34,143 nucleotides of DNA from Candidatus Hydrogenedentota bacterium (GCA_024278275.1 JAJRTN010000103.1:1-34143); one strand, 5' to 3'. Positions 25,141 to 33,924 are shown, numbered from the stretch's first letter. Notes: generated from the sequence alone by a model not told the origin. Translations and numbers: made by a program.

Positions 25141-26331
25141 ATGAAAGTACAGGCAACACAATGGAAACAGTCCATCGCCCTGCTTTTCCTCGCGGGCGTG
25201 TTTTTCATGCTTATCATTTTTCAGGCGGAGTTTCTCTGGTTCGGTATTCATTTCGAGGACCTGGGCCGTTTCCTGTACCGGCCCGCCGTTATCATGCTCG
25301 CGCCGTTCCGTGGATTCGCCATCCTTATCACGCCGCCGCACCGGGCCCACTTTCCCGTCATACAGACGGCCCTGCTGTGTCTCATGGCCCCCGCCGTTTT
25401 TTTCACGGCCTGGCGGTTGGCGCGACGATTTTACCCGTGGCGAAAACCCGGCCGGACAACAACGGGCAATCATTCCATCAGCCGCCGGGGTTTTCTTGCC
25501 CTGTGCGGCGCCACGCCGTTGAGTGGCGCAGGTGTCTACGGCATATATGTCGAGCCCGAGCGCCTTCGTGTCGCCCGTTACACGGTTCCCGTGGCGGATT
25601 TGCCTCCAGCGCTGGATGGCCTGCGCATGGTTCACGTGTCGGACACGCATTACGGACCCTTCGTGACCGCGCGGTATCTGCGCGAGGTCATGGCGCGGAT
25701 CAACGCGCTGACCCCGGACCTCATCGTCCTCACGGGGGATTATGTTCACAAGACCCCGCGCGCCATTGGTTCGGGCATCGGGATCTTGCGTGAGTTGCAC
25801 GCGACTCTCGGTGTCGTGGCGGTGCTGGGAAATCACGAGCACTGGGAAGGCGTTGAAGCCTGCCGGGAACGTTTTCGGGAGGTGGGGATCCCGCTATTGG
25901 ACAACCGGCGCTGTTTTCTCACGAAGCAGGGCATCGTTGACGAAGAACGCGTGGGGGAGAGCCTGTGCCTTGCCGGGGTGGGTGACCTGTGGGAAGGACA
26001 ACCCTCCCTGAAAGCGGCGCTGGACGGCGTGGCGCCCGGGATCCCCCGCCTTCTCCTCAGCCACAACCCCGACTTTGCCGAGGCGGGGAATGACGGCTAT
26101 CGCGTGGACCTCATGCTCAGCGGGCACACCCACGGCGGCCAAGTTCGATTGCCGATCATCGGCGCGCCCTGCGTACCCAGCCGATTCGGCGAGAAGTACG
26201 CGGGCGGTTTATGCCACGGCCCCTGGTGTCCCGTGCTGGTGTCACGGGGGGTCGGGTTGGCCGGATTGCCGATTCGTTTGGGCGTGCCCCCGGAAATAGG
26301 CCTCATTCAACTGCGCGGACATCGCCCATAG
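25141..26331 (+). CDS. Membrane-anchored metallophosphoesterase (YkuE-like)
   Basis: 396 aa. Two N-terminal helices (SIALLFLAGVFFMLIIF; VIQTALLCLMAPAVFFTAW) precede an internal twin-arginine-like segment SRRGFLALCGATPLSGAG (114-131), and then the calcineurin-like domain. Metal motifs: D168-x-H170 (VSDTHYG), D200 (LTGDYVH), N231-H232 (GNHEHW), LLSHNPD near 303-309, and SGHTHGGQ near 325. Relatives hydrolyse phosphomonoesters or lipid precursors such as UDP-diacylglucosamine; the substrate here is unknown. The catalytic domain is expected outside the cytoplasm if the third segment is membrane-embedded. It is monocistronic, with its own -10 box and an intrinsic terminator. Confidence 0.9.
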   Translation: MKVQATQWKQSIALLFLAGVFFMLIIFQAEFLWFGIHFEDLGRFLYRPAVIMLAPFRGFAILITPPHRAHFPVIQTALLCLMAPAVFFTAWRLARRFYPWRKPGRTTTGNHSISRRGFLALCGATPLSGAGVYGIYVEPERLRVARYTVPVADLPPALDGLRMVHVSDTHYGPFVTARYLREVMARINALTPDLIVLTGDYVHKTPRAIGSGIGILRELHATLGVVAVLGNHEHWEGVEACRERFREVGIPLLDNRRCFLTKQGIVDEERVGESLCLAGVGDLWEGQPSLKAALDGVAPGIPRLLLSHNPDFAEAGNDGYRVDLMLSGHTHGGQVRLPIIGAPCVPSRFGEKYAGGLCHGPWCPVLVSRGVGLAGLPIRLGVPPEIGLIQLRGHRP

Positions 26332-26366
26332 TTCGGAGGAGGCAACGGGACCACACTGCCCTCCCC

Positions 26367-26403
26367 CCGGAGACGCCAATCTCCCGGTTGCTTTTTCTTC
26401 TTT
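26367..26403 (+). terminator. Intrinsic terminator after the metallophosphoesterase
   Basis: CCGGAGA-CGCCAA-TCTCCCGG (one bulged C) is followed by TTGCTTTTTCTTCTTT. A wider pairing of GCAACGGGA with TCCCGGTTGC is also possible. It lies in the 125-nt gap between two convergent genes. Confidence 0.6.
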
Positions 26404-26456
26404 CCCGTGGGTGACGACGGCCCGCTGAGGAACGCTCCACGGCTTGTTGGTGGCGC

Positions 26457-27842
26457 TTATCCGCGCCAATAGGGAGCCTTGAGAGACCAGCCGTTCCGGT
26501 AGTCGCGGTAGGCCCAATGGTTGGCCGCGCGCACAGCGGCGCCGGAGCCTTTGAAGCGCTCTTTCTCCGGGTCCCATTGGAGTTCACTTCCCGCCACGTA
26601 AGAGCAGGTGCCCATGTGACAGGTGCGCGTGGTGTTGAAAATGGTCTCCACATCGCAGATGGGATCCTTGCGGGAATGGACACACTGAACGAAGTTTTCC
26701 CAGTGCGGTTCATTCATGGGCGCCGCGCCGCCTTCCTTCTTTTCGCAACCGCCATTCTGTGGCGAGGGAATGACACGGTAGCCGCCCCGGTCCACGATGA
26801 GGCTGCCCCTGGTGCCGTGGAAGAGAATGCCGTGCCCGCGGTGGCCGCCGGGCAGGTAGGGGTTGTACACGCGATTGGAAAAACTCAACAGGTAGTCATC
26901 GTATTTCCACAGCACTTCAAGGGTATCGGGCGTGGTGCGGTTGTCCTCCATGACAAACTTGCCGCCCTTGGCCACGACGGACGTGGGCTGCTTCTCCTGT
27001 CCCATGGCCCAGAGGGCAATATCGACCAGGTGAACCCCCCAATCGGTGATTTTCCCGCCTGAATAGTCGAGGAACCAGCGGAAATTGTAGATCCAGCGAT
27101 TGGTGTTGAAAGGGTAGTGCTCGGTCCAACCCTGGTGGAAGGGCCAGTCACATCCGGGATACTTGCGAATGTCGTCGTCCCCCATGCCGATGCCCTCAAG
27201 CGGCATGTTGTCGTGAATCCAGGTTTCCACGCGGGCGACTTGGCCGATGTGACCGGAGCGCACCAATTCGACGGCGTCACGGAATTGTTTGCCGCTCCGT
27301 TGCATAGTGCCGCCCTGAAAGACCACCCTGTTGCGGCGCACCGCGTCAACCATGGCGCGCCCTTCCTCGATGGTGGTCGAAAGGGGTTTTTCGCAATAAA
27401 TGTCCTTCCCCGCGTCCGCGGCATGAAGCGTGGCAAGGCAATGCCAGTGATCCGGGGTGGCAATCACCACCGCGTCCACGTCCTTGTTCTCCAGGAGATC
27501 CCGGAAATCATGGTACGTGGCGAAATGGGGAAACTTCTGCTTGAGCATGGCCCCCGCCCGCGCCAATTGTTTGGGGTAGAGATCGCACAACGCGACGGGC
27601 TGTATGTCATTACGTTTCAGGCAGAACATGAGGTCCGCGCGGCCCATGCCCCCCACGCCGATATGCCCCGTGCAAATCCGCTCGTTGGCGCCCAACACCG
27701 CACCGGGAAGGATGGACTTATAGACATCCGCCTTGGCGGCATGCTGCACGGCAGCCGCGCCGACGGCCACGGCGCCCGCTTTCGAAATGAAGTTTCGGCG
27801 ACTCACTGCTGTTTTGTTCCGGTCTTGCGCGGTGTCGGACAT
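26457..27842 (-). CDS. Tat-exported Gfo/Idh/MocA family oxidoreductase
   Basis: 461-aa NAD(P)-dependent sugar or polyol oxidoreductase with a twin-arginine signal (SRRNFISKAGAVAVGAAA, RR at 15-16), so it folds with its cofactor and is then exported to the periplasm. The Rossmann motif is IGVGGMGRAD. Family marks include IATPDHWHC and YCEKPLS, with the catalytic Lys of EKP. The C-terminal beta-sheet domain carries FRWFLDYSGGKITDWGVHLVD. The paralogous Tat-Gfo/Idh proteins are abundant in planctomycete- and Hydrogenedentota-like genomes and are thought to act on complex polysaccharide sugars. GAGGAG lies 8 nt upstream of the ATG. Divergent from the dehydrogenase at 28227. Confidence 0.94.
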   Translation of the reverse strand: MSDTAQDRNKTAVSRRNFISKAGAVAVGAAAVQHAAKADVYKSILPGAVLGANERICTGHIGVGGMGRADLMFCLKRNDIQPVALCDLYPKQLARAGAMLKQKFPHFATYHDFRDLLENKDVDAVVIATPDHWHCLATLHAADAGKDIYCEKPLSTTIEEGRAMVDAVRRNRVVFQGGTMQRSGKQFRDAVELVRSGHIGQVARVETWIHDNMPLEGIGMGDDDIRKYPGCDWPFHQGWTEHYPFNTNRWIYNFRWFLDYSGGKITDWGVHLVDIALWAMGQEKQPTSVVAKGGKFVMEDNRTTPDTLEVLWKYDDYLLSFSNRVYNPYLPGGHRGHGILFHGTRGSLIVDRGGYRVIPSPQNGGCEKKEGGAAPMNEPHWENFVQCVHSRKDPICDVETIFNTTRTCHMGTCSYVAGSELQWDPEKERFKGSGAAVRAANHWAYRDYRNGWSLKAPYWRG

Positions 27843-28226
27843 GCCTGGTTCTCCTCGGATAGGTCAACATGGGAACGCCACCCGCGTACACGCCGGACGC
27901 ACGATGGCAAAAAGCAAACAAGGCGTTCATGGTAGCGTCCCAAGGCCCACGGATTCAAAAACACGAAGGTTGTGCTGTCTTGCTTCTCCTGGAAGTGGAC
28001 AACCGGGAAACGGGGACAAGAGACGGCGTATGGAATGGGTCGTCGAGCCAGTCTCGCAAGTCGCGGCAGGTAAACAGGTTCAGACGAAGCATAGAGGCCA
28101 GGTCTGTTGAAAACCGTCTTTTCCCAGAGGGCACTTACGCCAACGCGGGGCGGCCATGTTACTATGGCCTGGCGAGGGATACGAATGACCGGAACCCAGC
28201 CGGCCAACTGAAAGGAGACCAAGCCC
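27843..28226. other. Divergent promoter region
   Basis: 384 nt between two divergent genes. It contains CCAAGGCCCACGGATT (27940-27955), a match to the left-end repeat at 588-603, and TACTAT at 28160-28165, a weak -10 candidate for the dehydrogenase. No credible gene. Confidence 0.55.
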
Positions 28227-29633
28227 ATGTCCGACCTGTCCTTCCTGGAGGGTGTGAACCAAACCTTTGACCGCGCCGTAGCCACGTTGGATCTGCCCGA
28301 CGGCCTTGCCGCGAAAATGAAGCAGTGCAGCTCCGTTTTCATGGTGCGCTTCCCCGTGGGCTTTCGCGGGGTCTACAAGGTCTTCACCGGCTGGCGCGCC
28401 GTGCACAGTGAGCATCGCCTGCCCGTGAAAGGCGGCATCCGTTACGCTCCGCATTGCAACCAGGAAGAGGTCGAGGCCCTGGCCGCGCTCATGTCGTATA
28501 AGTGCGCCATCGTGGACGTGCCCTTCGGCGGGTCGAAGGGCGCGCTGGATATCGATCCCCGTGATCACACGGAGGAGGAGCTGGAACGCATCACGCGGCG
28601 GTTCACGGTGGAGTTGAGCAAGAAGGGGTACATCAGCCCCAGTTTGAACGTGCCCGCGCCCGACATGGGCACGAGTTCGCGCGAAATGGCGTGGATCGCC
28701 GATACCTACCGTGACATGCACCCCCATGACATTAACGCCGTGGCCTGTGTCACGGGAAAGCCTGTGACCCAGGGCGGTATCGCGGGGCGGACCGAGGCCA
28801 CGGGCCGGGGCGTGGTCTACGGAATCCGCGAGTTCTTCCGCCATCCGCGTGACGTGGAAAAGGCGGGCCTCAAAGGCGGAATGGACGGCAAGAAGGTCAT
28901 CATCCAGGGCTTCGGTAACGTGGGACGGAACGTGGCGCGCGTGTTGTCCGAGGAAACCGGGGCGATTGTCACCGGCATTGTCGAATTTGACGGCGCCATT
29001 GTTTCGGACGGCGGCATTGACATCCCCGCGTTTTTTGATCACTTTTCAGAGAAGCACAGTGTAAAGGGATTTCCCGGCGTGACGTATGTGGAGGATGGCC
29101 AGTCTGTTCTTGAACATGAATGCGATATTCTGATCCCGGCGGCCCGGGAAGGGCAGATCACCACAGCCAACGCACCCCGCATCAAGGCGCGGGTCATCGC
29201 CGAGGCGGCAAACGGTCCCACCACCTATGACGCCGACCAGTACCTTCGGGAGCACGGTACCTTCATCCTGCCCGACGTGTTTCTGAACTCGGGCGGCGTG
29301 GTCGTATCCTATTTTGAATGGATCAAGAACCTGTCCCACATTCGTTTCGGTCGCATGCAGCGCCGCTTCGACGAGGTTCGCGGCGCGCACATGGTGGAAC
29401 TCGTGGAGGCGATGCTGGAGAAGCCCGCGCCCAAGGCCCTGGCCAGCCAACTGAAAAAAGGCGCGCTGGAGTTAGACCTCGTTCGCTCCGGGCTGGATGA
29501 TTCCATGCGTGGCGCCTACCAGGCCATTCATGAGCGCTTCTGGTCCACCGAGGCGCTTCCCGACCTGCGTACCGCGGCCTACACCATCGCGCTGGAGAAG
29601 ATCGCCCGAAGTTACCAGGAGATGGGCATCTGA
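28227..29633 (+). CDS. Glu/Leu/Phe/Val dehydrogenase (glutamate dehydrogenase type)
   Basis: 468-aa cytoplasmic enzyme that reversibly deaminates an amino acid to a 2-oxo acid with NAD(P); glutamate is most likely. Substrate-site lysines are K68 (PVKGGIRY), K92 (YKCAIVDVPF) and catalytic K104 (GGSKGALDIDP). PAPDMGTSSREM supplies the catalytic Asp. The Rossmann motif is IIQGFGNVGRNVA, and the late NGPTTYDADQ and LPDVFLNSGGVVVSYFEW segments are conserved. AAAGGAG lies 9 nt upstream of the ATG. Convergent with the ADP-ribosylglycohydrolase, only 10 nt apart, so the transcripts probably overlap. Confidence 0.94.
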   Translation: MSDLSFLEGVNQTFDRAVATLDLPDGLAAKMKQCSSVFMVRFPVGFRGVYKVFTGWRAVHSEHRLPVKGGIRYAPHCNQEEVEALAALMSYKCAIVDVPFGGSKGALDIDPRDHTEEELERITRRFTVELSKKGYISPSLNVPAPDMGTSSREMAWIADTYRDMHPHDINAVACVTGKPVTQGGIAGRTEATGRGVVYGIREFFRHPRDVEKAGLKGGMDGKKVIIQGFGNVGRNVARVLSEETGAIVTGIVEFDGAIVSDGGIDIPAFFDHFSEKHSVKGFPGVTYVEDGQSVLEHECDILIPAAREGQITTANAPRIKARVIAEAANGPTTYDADQYLREHGTFILPDVFLNSGGVVVSYFEWIKNLSHIRFGRMQRRFDEVRGAHMVELVEAMLEKPAPKALASQLKKGALELDLVRSGLDDSMRGAYQAIHERFWSTEALPDLRTAAYTIALEKIARSYQEMGI

Positions 29634-29643
29634 CGTAACGGCC

Positions 29644-30954
29644 TCATACCTCGTCATTCACCGCCCATACCCGGGCCGCCTGTCCCATGAAACGCTTCAC
29701 CAGGTCATTGTTTCGAATATGCCCGTGGTTGTGCAGGTAGGTACGACAGCGGTTCCGGAAGGGTTTCCACCAATGGCCGGGAATGCCGTCGATGCCGAGG
29801 ATTGCGCCCAGCAGGGAGCCTGCCGTGGCGGCTGTACAGTCGTTGTCCAATCCCATGGCGACGGTGATGCCGATGGTTTTCGTGAAGTCCCCCCCGCCGA
29901 GAAGCAACCCGAAGACCGTCAGGCAGGCGTTGTTGTTGGTGTGAACGGGTGACATGCCGGGGAAACGCTGGTCCACGGCGTCCCGGGCTTCCCGCCAGCC
30001 GGAGAGGCCGGGCGCGGTTTCCAGTGCCCACCGCAGGTCTTCCGCGAGCCGGCACCGGGCCGGAATTTCGGTGAGTCCCACGCACAATGCTTCTTCCGCG
30101 TCTTGCACGGCAAAGGCGGCGGCCATGGCGGCCGCGAAAAACATGGCGCCATAGAGACCATTACGCCGGTGCGAAAGGAAAGCGTCGCGCCAGGCCATGG
30201 CCGCGGCGCGTTCGGGCCAGCCCGGCGCGGCATAGGCCCAGGGATCGCTACGGATGTCCGCCCCAATCCACTCCACGTAAGGGTTGTTACGAAGGGCCGC
30301 CTTCGTCGCGGGCACACCCGCTTTCAGGTTTTCAAGCGCCACGCGCTCCGCGGTACAGGCCATGGGCAGTTCGTCCAGCCACGTCCGCCCCACGTCCCCG
30401 GTGGTGAAAGCCGGACCAAAACGTTCCAGAATCGCCAGCCCGAGGACGGTGTAGGTCAGGTCGTCATCCACCGGGATCTCGCGGATTCCGTCCCGCAGGT
30501 AGTCTCGAACCGTCGAGGTACCGTAGCGTTTCGTATCGGCGGACGGATGGCCGGACCAGTAGTCCCGGGGCGGGAAGGCGTCGCCATGGCTTCGGGCGAG
30601 TTCCATCATGCCCTCGACGGACCACATTTCCACCGGCGCGCCGAGCGTACATCCCGCGGCCCGCCCGAGCCAGGCTCCCTTGAGGCGCTTCTCCAGGCCG
30701 CGCGCGGGCAGTTTTTCCCACAGCTTCCGTGGACCCGCGGGCCGGAGCCGCCGTATGGCCTCCAGGGTGTCCGGCTCGCGGTCTCGGAGGAGCGGATCTG
30801 TTTTCACGCGCTTTACGTCGCGCAAGGCTTTCCGCAAGGCACGCTTTGTGTCGGCCACGATGGGCGCCACGGCGGCGCCCTGCTCGGTACGCAAGTCGGC
30901 CCATAAGCCCAGTTGCCCTATAAGATCCTGTAACTCATGGTCATAATACGGCAT
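29644..30954 (-). CDS. ADP-ribosylglycohydrolase family protein
   Basis: 436 aa. The family core starts at LKGAWLGRAAGCTLGAPVE (91-109). The first acidic motif is VDDDLTYT (162-169) and the second GLDNDCTAATAG (368-379); together they bind the two Mg2+ ions used to cleave ADP-ribose from a protein or small molecule. The second motif is D-N-D-C-T rather than the common D-T-D-x-T. An N-terminal extension of about 90 residues, helical and charged (ADTKRALRKALRDVKRVK), is not part of the core. GGGGA lies about 8 nt upstream. It starts 20 nt after the DUF3604 stop, so it is last in the fpg operon. Confidence 0.88.
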   Translation of the reverse strand: MPYYDHELQDLIGQLGLWADLRTEQGAAVAPIVADTKRALRKALRDVKRVKTDPLLRDREPDTLEAIRRLRPAGPRKLWEKLPARGLEKRLKGAWLGRAAGCTLGAPVEMWSVEGMMELARSHGDAFPPRDYWSGHPSADTKRYGTSTVRDYLRDGIREIPVDDDLTYTVLGLAILERFGPAFTTGDVGRTWLDELPMACTAERVALENLKAGVPATKAALRNNPYVEWIGADIRSDPWAYAAPGWPERAAAMAWRDAFLSHRRNGLYGAMFFAAAMAAAFAVQDAEEALCVGLTEIPARCRLAEDLRWALETAPGLSGWREARDAVDQRFPGMSPVHTNNNACLTVFGLLLGGGDFTKTIGITVAMGLDNDCTAATAGSLLGAILGIDGIPGHWWKPFRNRCRTYLHNHGHIRNNDLVKRFMGQAARVWAVNDEV

Positions 30955-30974
30955 GGCTTATCCCCGTAGGCGGT

Positions 30975-32834
30975 TCAGCGCCGCACCCAGATGGGCGTGG
31001 ACCAGGCGCGTTCGCCGTTCTTCTGCACCACGCGGAGATAGTAGAAGTTATCCTTCTCCGGGGGCAAATCGGTCAGCGATACTTCGATAACGCCATTGTC
31101 CGTTCGGTCAACCCGGATCTCGTCGTTGTTTCGGATAAGGTGGACGGCGAATTGGTCCTCCTGGCCGATCACGGTGTAAGCGATGTTGCAAGGGCCATCC
31201 TGCTTCAGGTCGCTCCCCATGGTTTCGCCATTGAGGGTAAACTCCACATAGATACGGTCAAAACTCATTCCATAGACACGGTAGTTCCACAGGGCATTCC
31301 AAATTGCTTCGCGGGTTAACTCGGGGGCGAGAAAGGCGGTAAGTCCGCCGGGGTAGTGGCCCCATTGGCTGCGGCCCGGCTTGGAGTCGTGGCAGTCACT
31401 CGACGCGATGACACCGAAACGCAATCCCTTCGCCAAGCCGGCCTGCATGAACTTGCGCTCGTCCCTGGCGCCCGGCAGGGGGCGGGGGTTGTTCAGGTAT
31501 TCCGACGCGCCGTGGGAGGAATAGACCTCCACGAAGCGTGCGGAACGGGGATCCCAGAGGCCGAAGGGATAACGGTCATCACCACGATCATAGGTGAAAT
31601 GATGGGGACCCGTGATGACCCTAGGCTTCTCGCCGCTGTTGTACTGCGTCTGGAGCATGTCATAGAGCTCGTCATACCGTGACGGCCATCCCTGGATGTG
31701 GGGCGTGCTGTCGCCGCGGAAATAGAAGTTCATGTGGTCCGATCCCGCCCCCGATTCCTGCGCCAGCAGGGCCACGTACTTGTTCGGCTCGTGAAATTCC
31801 TTCACCGCCGCGATGTTGGCCGGCCAGGCAAAGTGGCCGTGGTCGGTGAGGGAACATACATCCAGGTCCGCCACGTCGCGACCGAAAGCGAAGAACTCGC
31901 GGGCGTCCTCGCCCAAGCCGTCGGACACGCTGGTATGTCCATGAATGTCACCCCAATAAATGCGCAACGCGGGCAGAGTCTTGAAGGCTTTGCAGGGATT
32001 GGCGCGGCCCGTGAGCGTGCCGTCGCTCAGGCGAAAACGCCGCGGACCCGGCGTGTCCACCCGGATCATCACCCGGGCCGGTTCGCCGGACAAACCGACC
32101 TCGGAAAGCAGCACCGTCCCGTCCTCGTCGGTCACACGCACCATGCCTTCATAGGTATCAACGAAATTGTAGAACCTGTCTTCCGCGCGAAGCTGGATCT
32201 CGAAAGGTTTTCCCACCTCGATCTGCGCGGGTACCGACGCGACAAGGTGATCGGGCGCGGCCGGCAGGATGTCCATGCGGGGCTGTTGGGCGATACCCTT
32301 GAACACGCCGTCGCCATCGACATCCGTACTGATGTGGAATTCGTGACCCGGATCACTCATGGATTGGACGGTGGCCTTCTTGTCGCCCGCGCCGACGATG
32401 ATGCGCACGGTTTCACCCGGCGCGATGGCCCGCTTCCTTACCTTGGCAATGGCGGTCTGGTGGTGGATAAAGTCGCTGGTTCCGCTGGCGCGCCTGTTCC
32501 GGAACGTGCCCGGAGGCGCCCATGTATGCCAGGTGACATCGAAGTTGTCGTCGATCACTCCGCTGAAACGGATGTAGCCCCTCTTCTCGGGCGCGGAGGT
32601 CTGCAATCCCGGCCAGGAGGCCGCGTGATGAAAGCCCAGGCACAGCCCGCCGCCGACAGGGATGCCGGAAGGACCGGCGGTCACCTCGAGCACCACGCGC
32701 GTGGTTTCGCCCGCGATCAGCCGGGCCGGTGTCACAATGCGCGCCGTGCCCTCGCCATCTTCCGCCATCGCCAACGACGTAACGGAAAGGCTTATCATTG
32801 CCATCACGGACACGATACAACGAATTGAAATCAT
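30975..32834 (-). CDS. Secreted DUF3604 / PHP-like protein
   Basis: 619 aa with a signal peptide (MISIRCIVSVMAMISLSVTSLAMA). An N-terminal beta-rich region of about 280 residues (two Ig-like blocks: RLIAGETTRVVLEVTAG, PAQIEVGKPFEIQLRAEDR) precedes a PHP-like TIM-barrel core with metal motifs YWGDIHGHTSVSDGLG, LTDHGHF and SSDCHDSKPGR. A last beta domain (IYVEFTLNGETMGSD to VRR) ends it. DUF3604 proteins are predicted metal-dependent hydrolases of unknown substrate. I use the ATG at 32834 (GGAGG upstream); the longer frame to 32972 would overlap fpg. Second gene of the fpg operon. Confidence 0.9.
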   Translation of the reverse strand: MISIRCIVSVMAMISLSVTSLAMAEDGEGTARIVTPARLIAGETTRVVLEVTAGPSGIPVGGGLCLGFHHAASWPGLQTSAPEKRGYIRFSGVIDDNFDVTWHTWAPPGTFRNRRASGTSDFIHHQTAIAKVRKRAIAPGETVRIIVGAGDKKATVQSMSDPGHEFHISTDVDGDGVFKGIAQQPRMDILPAAPDHLVASVPAQIEVGKPFEIQLRAEDRFYNFVDTYEGMVRVTDEDGTVLLSEVGLSGEPARVMIRVDTPGPRRFRLSDGTLTGRANPCKAFKTLPALRIYWGDIHGHTSVSDGLGEDAREFFAFGRDVADLDVCSLTDHGHFAWPANIAAVKEFHEPNKYVALLAQESGAGSDHMNFYFRGDSTPHIQGWPSRYDELYDMLQTQYNSGEKPRVITGPHHFTYDRGDDRYPFGLWDPRSARFVEVYSSHGASEYLNNPRPLPGARDERKFMQAGLAKGLRFGVIASSDCHDSKPGRSQWGHYPGGLTAFLAPELTREAIWNALWNYRVYGMSFDRIYVEFTLNGETMGSDLKQDGPCNIAYTVIGQEDQFAVHLIRNNDEIRVDRTDNGVIEVSLTDLPPEKDNFYYLRVVQKNGERAWSTPIWVRR

Positions 32835-32875
32835 GGTCTTCTTCCCTCCCGTGGGGCGGTGCGCTGAAGCACACC

Positions 32876-33673
32876 CTATCGTCTTTTCCTTTGATGGCGC
32901 GGACAATAATAGGTGGATCGGCCCGCGACCCGATGCACCTTCAGTGTAGCACCGCATCGGGGACACTGACATGTACGGTTGCGGTGACGCAACAGGAAGT
33001 TTTCCGGCAGTTCCGCGTACCGGGTCTCCACCGCCAGGGAAGCCCCGAAGGCCGTCATCATCGCTTCGTACAGCTTCTTCACGGTCGCGGGCTCCAGGTC
33101 CGCCGCCCGCGTCTCGGGATGCAGACCCGCCTGATAGAGCATTTCATCAGCGTAGAGGTTGCCAATCCCCGCGATGACCCGTTGGTTAAGGAGTATTCCC
33201 TTGAGATTCCCGCTACGGCCCGCGAAGATCTCCCGGAAGGCATTCAGGTCAAAGCCGGGCAAGGTGGGGTCCGGCCCCCAATGACGCGTCGCCAGAAAGG
33301 CGTCCACGTCGTCCGTCATGCCCGCGCCCCCGAACTTGCGCGAATCCACGAAGGCCAACGTGTGGCCGTCATTCAAGTGCAAAGCCAGGCGAACGAACCG
33401 GGGCGGCGTCTCGTCCACGCCATGGACCGCGAGCCGCCCCGTCATACCGAAATGCAACACCAGCCAGCGCCCGTTTTCCAGACCGGTGAAAAGCCACTTC
33501 CCGTGGCGGCGCGTGGCAGTGATGCGTTGACCTTTCAGGGATCCGGTGATTTCAGCCGGACCGATGCGCTTCGTCACCGTGGGGTCGATCACGGCGACCT
33601 TCAGAATGCGCCGGCCTACCGCTTGCGACTCCATGAAACGTCGTCGCATTTCAACCTCGGGCAGTTCAGGCAT
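32876..33673 (-). CDS. mutM: Formamidopyrimidine-DNA glycosylase
   Basis: 265 aa, normal length. It removes oxidised purines such as 8-oxoguanine and nicks the DNA by beta/delta-elimination. MPELPEVE at the N-terminus gives the catalytic Pro and Glu after Met removal; K59 (RRHGKWLF), HFGMTGRL and the helix-two-turn-helix NQRVIAGIGNLYADE (163-177) are conserved. The zinc finger is C237-x2-C240-x16-C257-x2-H260: the fourth ligand is His instead of Cys, and an extra Cys235 is present. R252 in GRSTYYC is kept. The true start is 33673 with GAGG upstream; the longer frame to 33808 reads through a repeat. It leads an operon with DUF3604 and ADP-ribosylglycohydrolase. Confidence 0.95.
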   Translation of the reverse strand: MPELPEVEMRRRFMESQAVGRRILKVAVIDPTVTKRIGPAEITGSLKGQRITATRRHGKWLFTGLENGRWLVLHFGMTGRLAVHGVDETPPRFVRLALHLNDGHTLAFVDSRKFGGAGMTDDVDAFLATRHWGPDPTLPGFDLNAFREIFAGRSGNLKGILLNQRVIAGIGNLYADEMLYQAGLHPETRAADLEPATVKKLYEAMMTAFGASLAVETRYAELPENFLLRHRNRTCQCPRCGATLKVHRVAGRSTYYCPRHQRKRR

Positions 33674-33760
33674 AGGCCAGACCTCGTAGTGGTGTGGTTT
33701 TATTTCGGAAATCGTAGTCGTCCACGGGGCAATCTGTGGCGGGGGGCGCTCTTTCGAGAA

Positions 33761-33786
33761 TGTGGCACAGCCGCCCTCGGCTGTGG
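33761..33786 (+). repeat. GTGGCACAG palindromic repeat, copy D (short form)
   Basis: CACAGCCG and CGGCTGTG pair perfectly around CCCT: the short form of the family, lacking the middle of the 56-bp unit. It lies 88 nt upstream of the fpg start. Confidence 0.75.
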
Positions 33787-33893
33787 AACCCGCAAGGGGT
33801 CCATCCACGATTTCTACCGATGCCTTCCATCCACAAGCGAAGGCGTGCCCTTTAACATCCTATGAACCGATCATGAATTCAATTGAGGCCTGT

Positions 33894-33924
33894 CGGCCCC
33901 ACAGCCGGGGACGGCTGTGCCACA
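33894..33924 (-). repeat. GTGGCACAG palindromic repeat, copy E (short form)
   Basis: Reverse complement reads TGTGGCACAGCCGTCCCCGG then CTGTGGGGCC. The perfect CACAGCCG/CGGCTGTG stem faces copy D in opposite orientation about 110 nt away. Confidence 0.75.

Noticed and set aside
28005-28062. Possible scar of a REP-associated transposase gene (GGGAAACGGGGACA followed by ATGGGTCGTCGAGCC)
   Set aside because: The match to the start of such genes (M-G-R-R-A) is short and runs into a stop after 12 codons; too weak to call.
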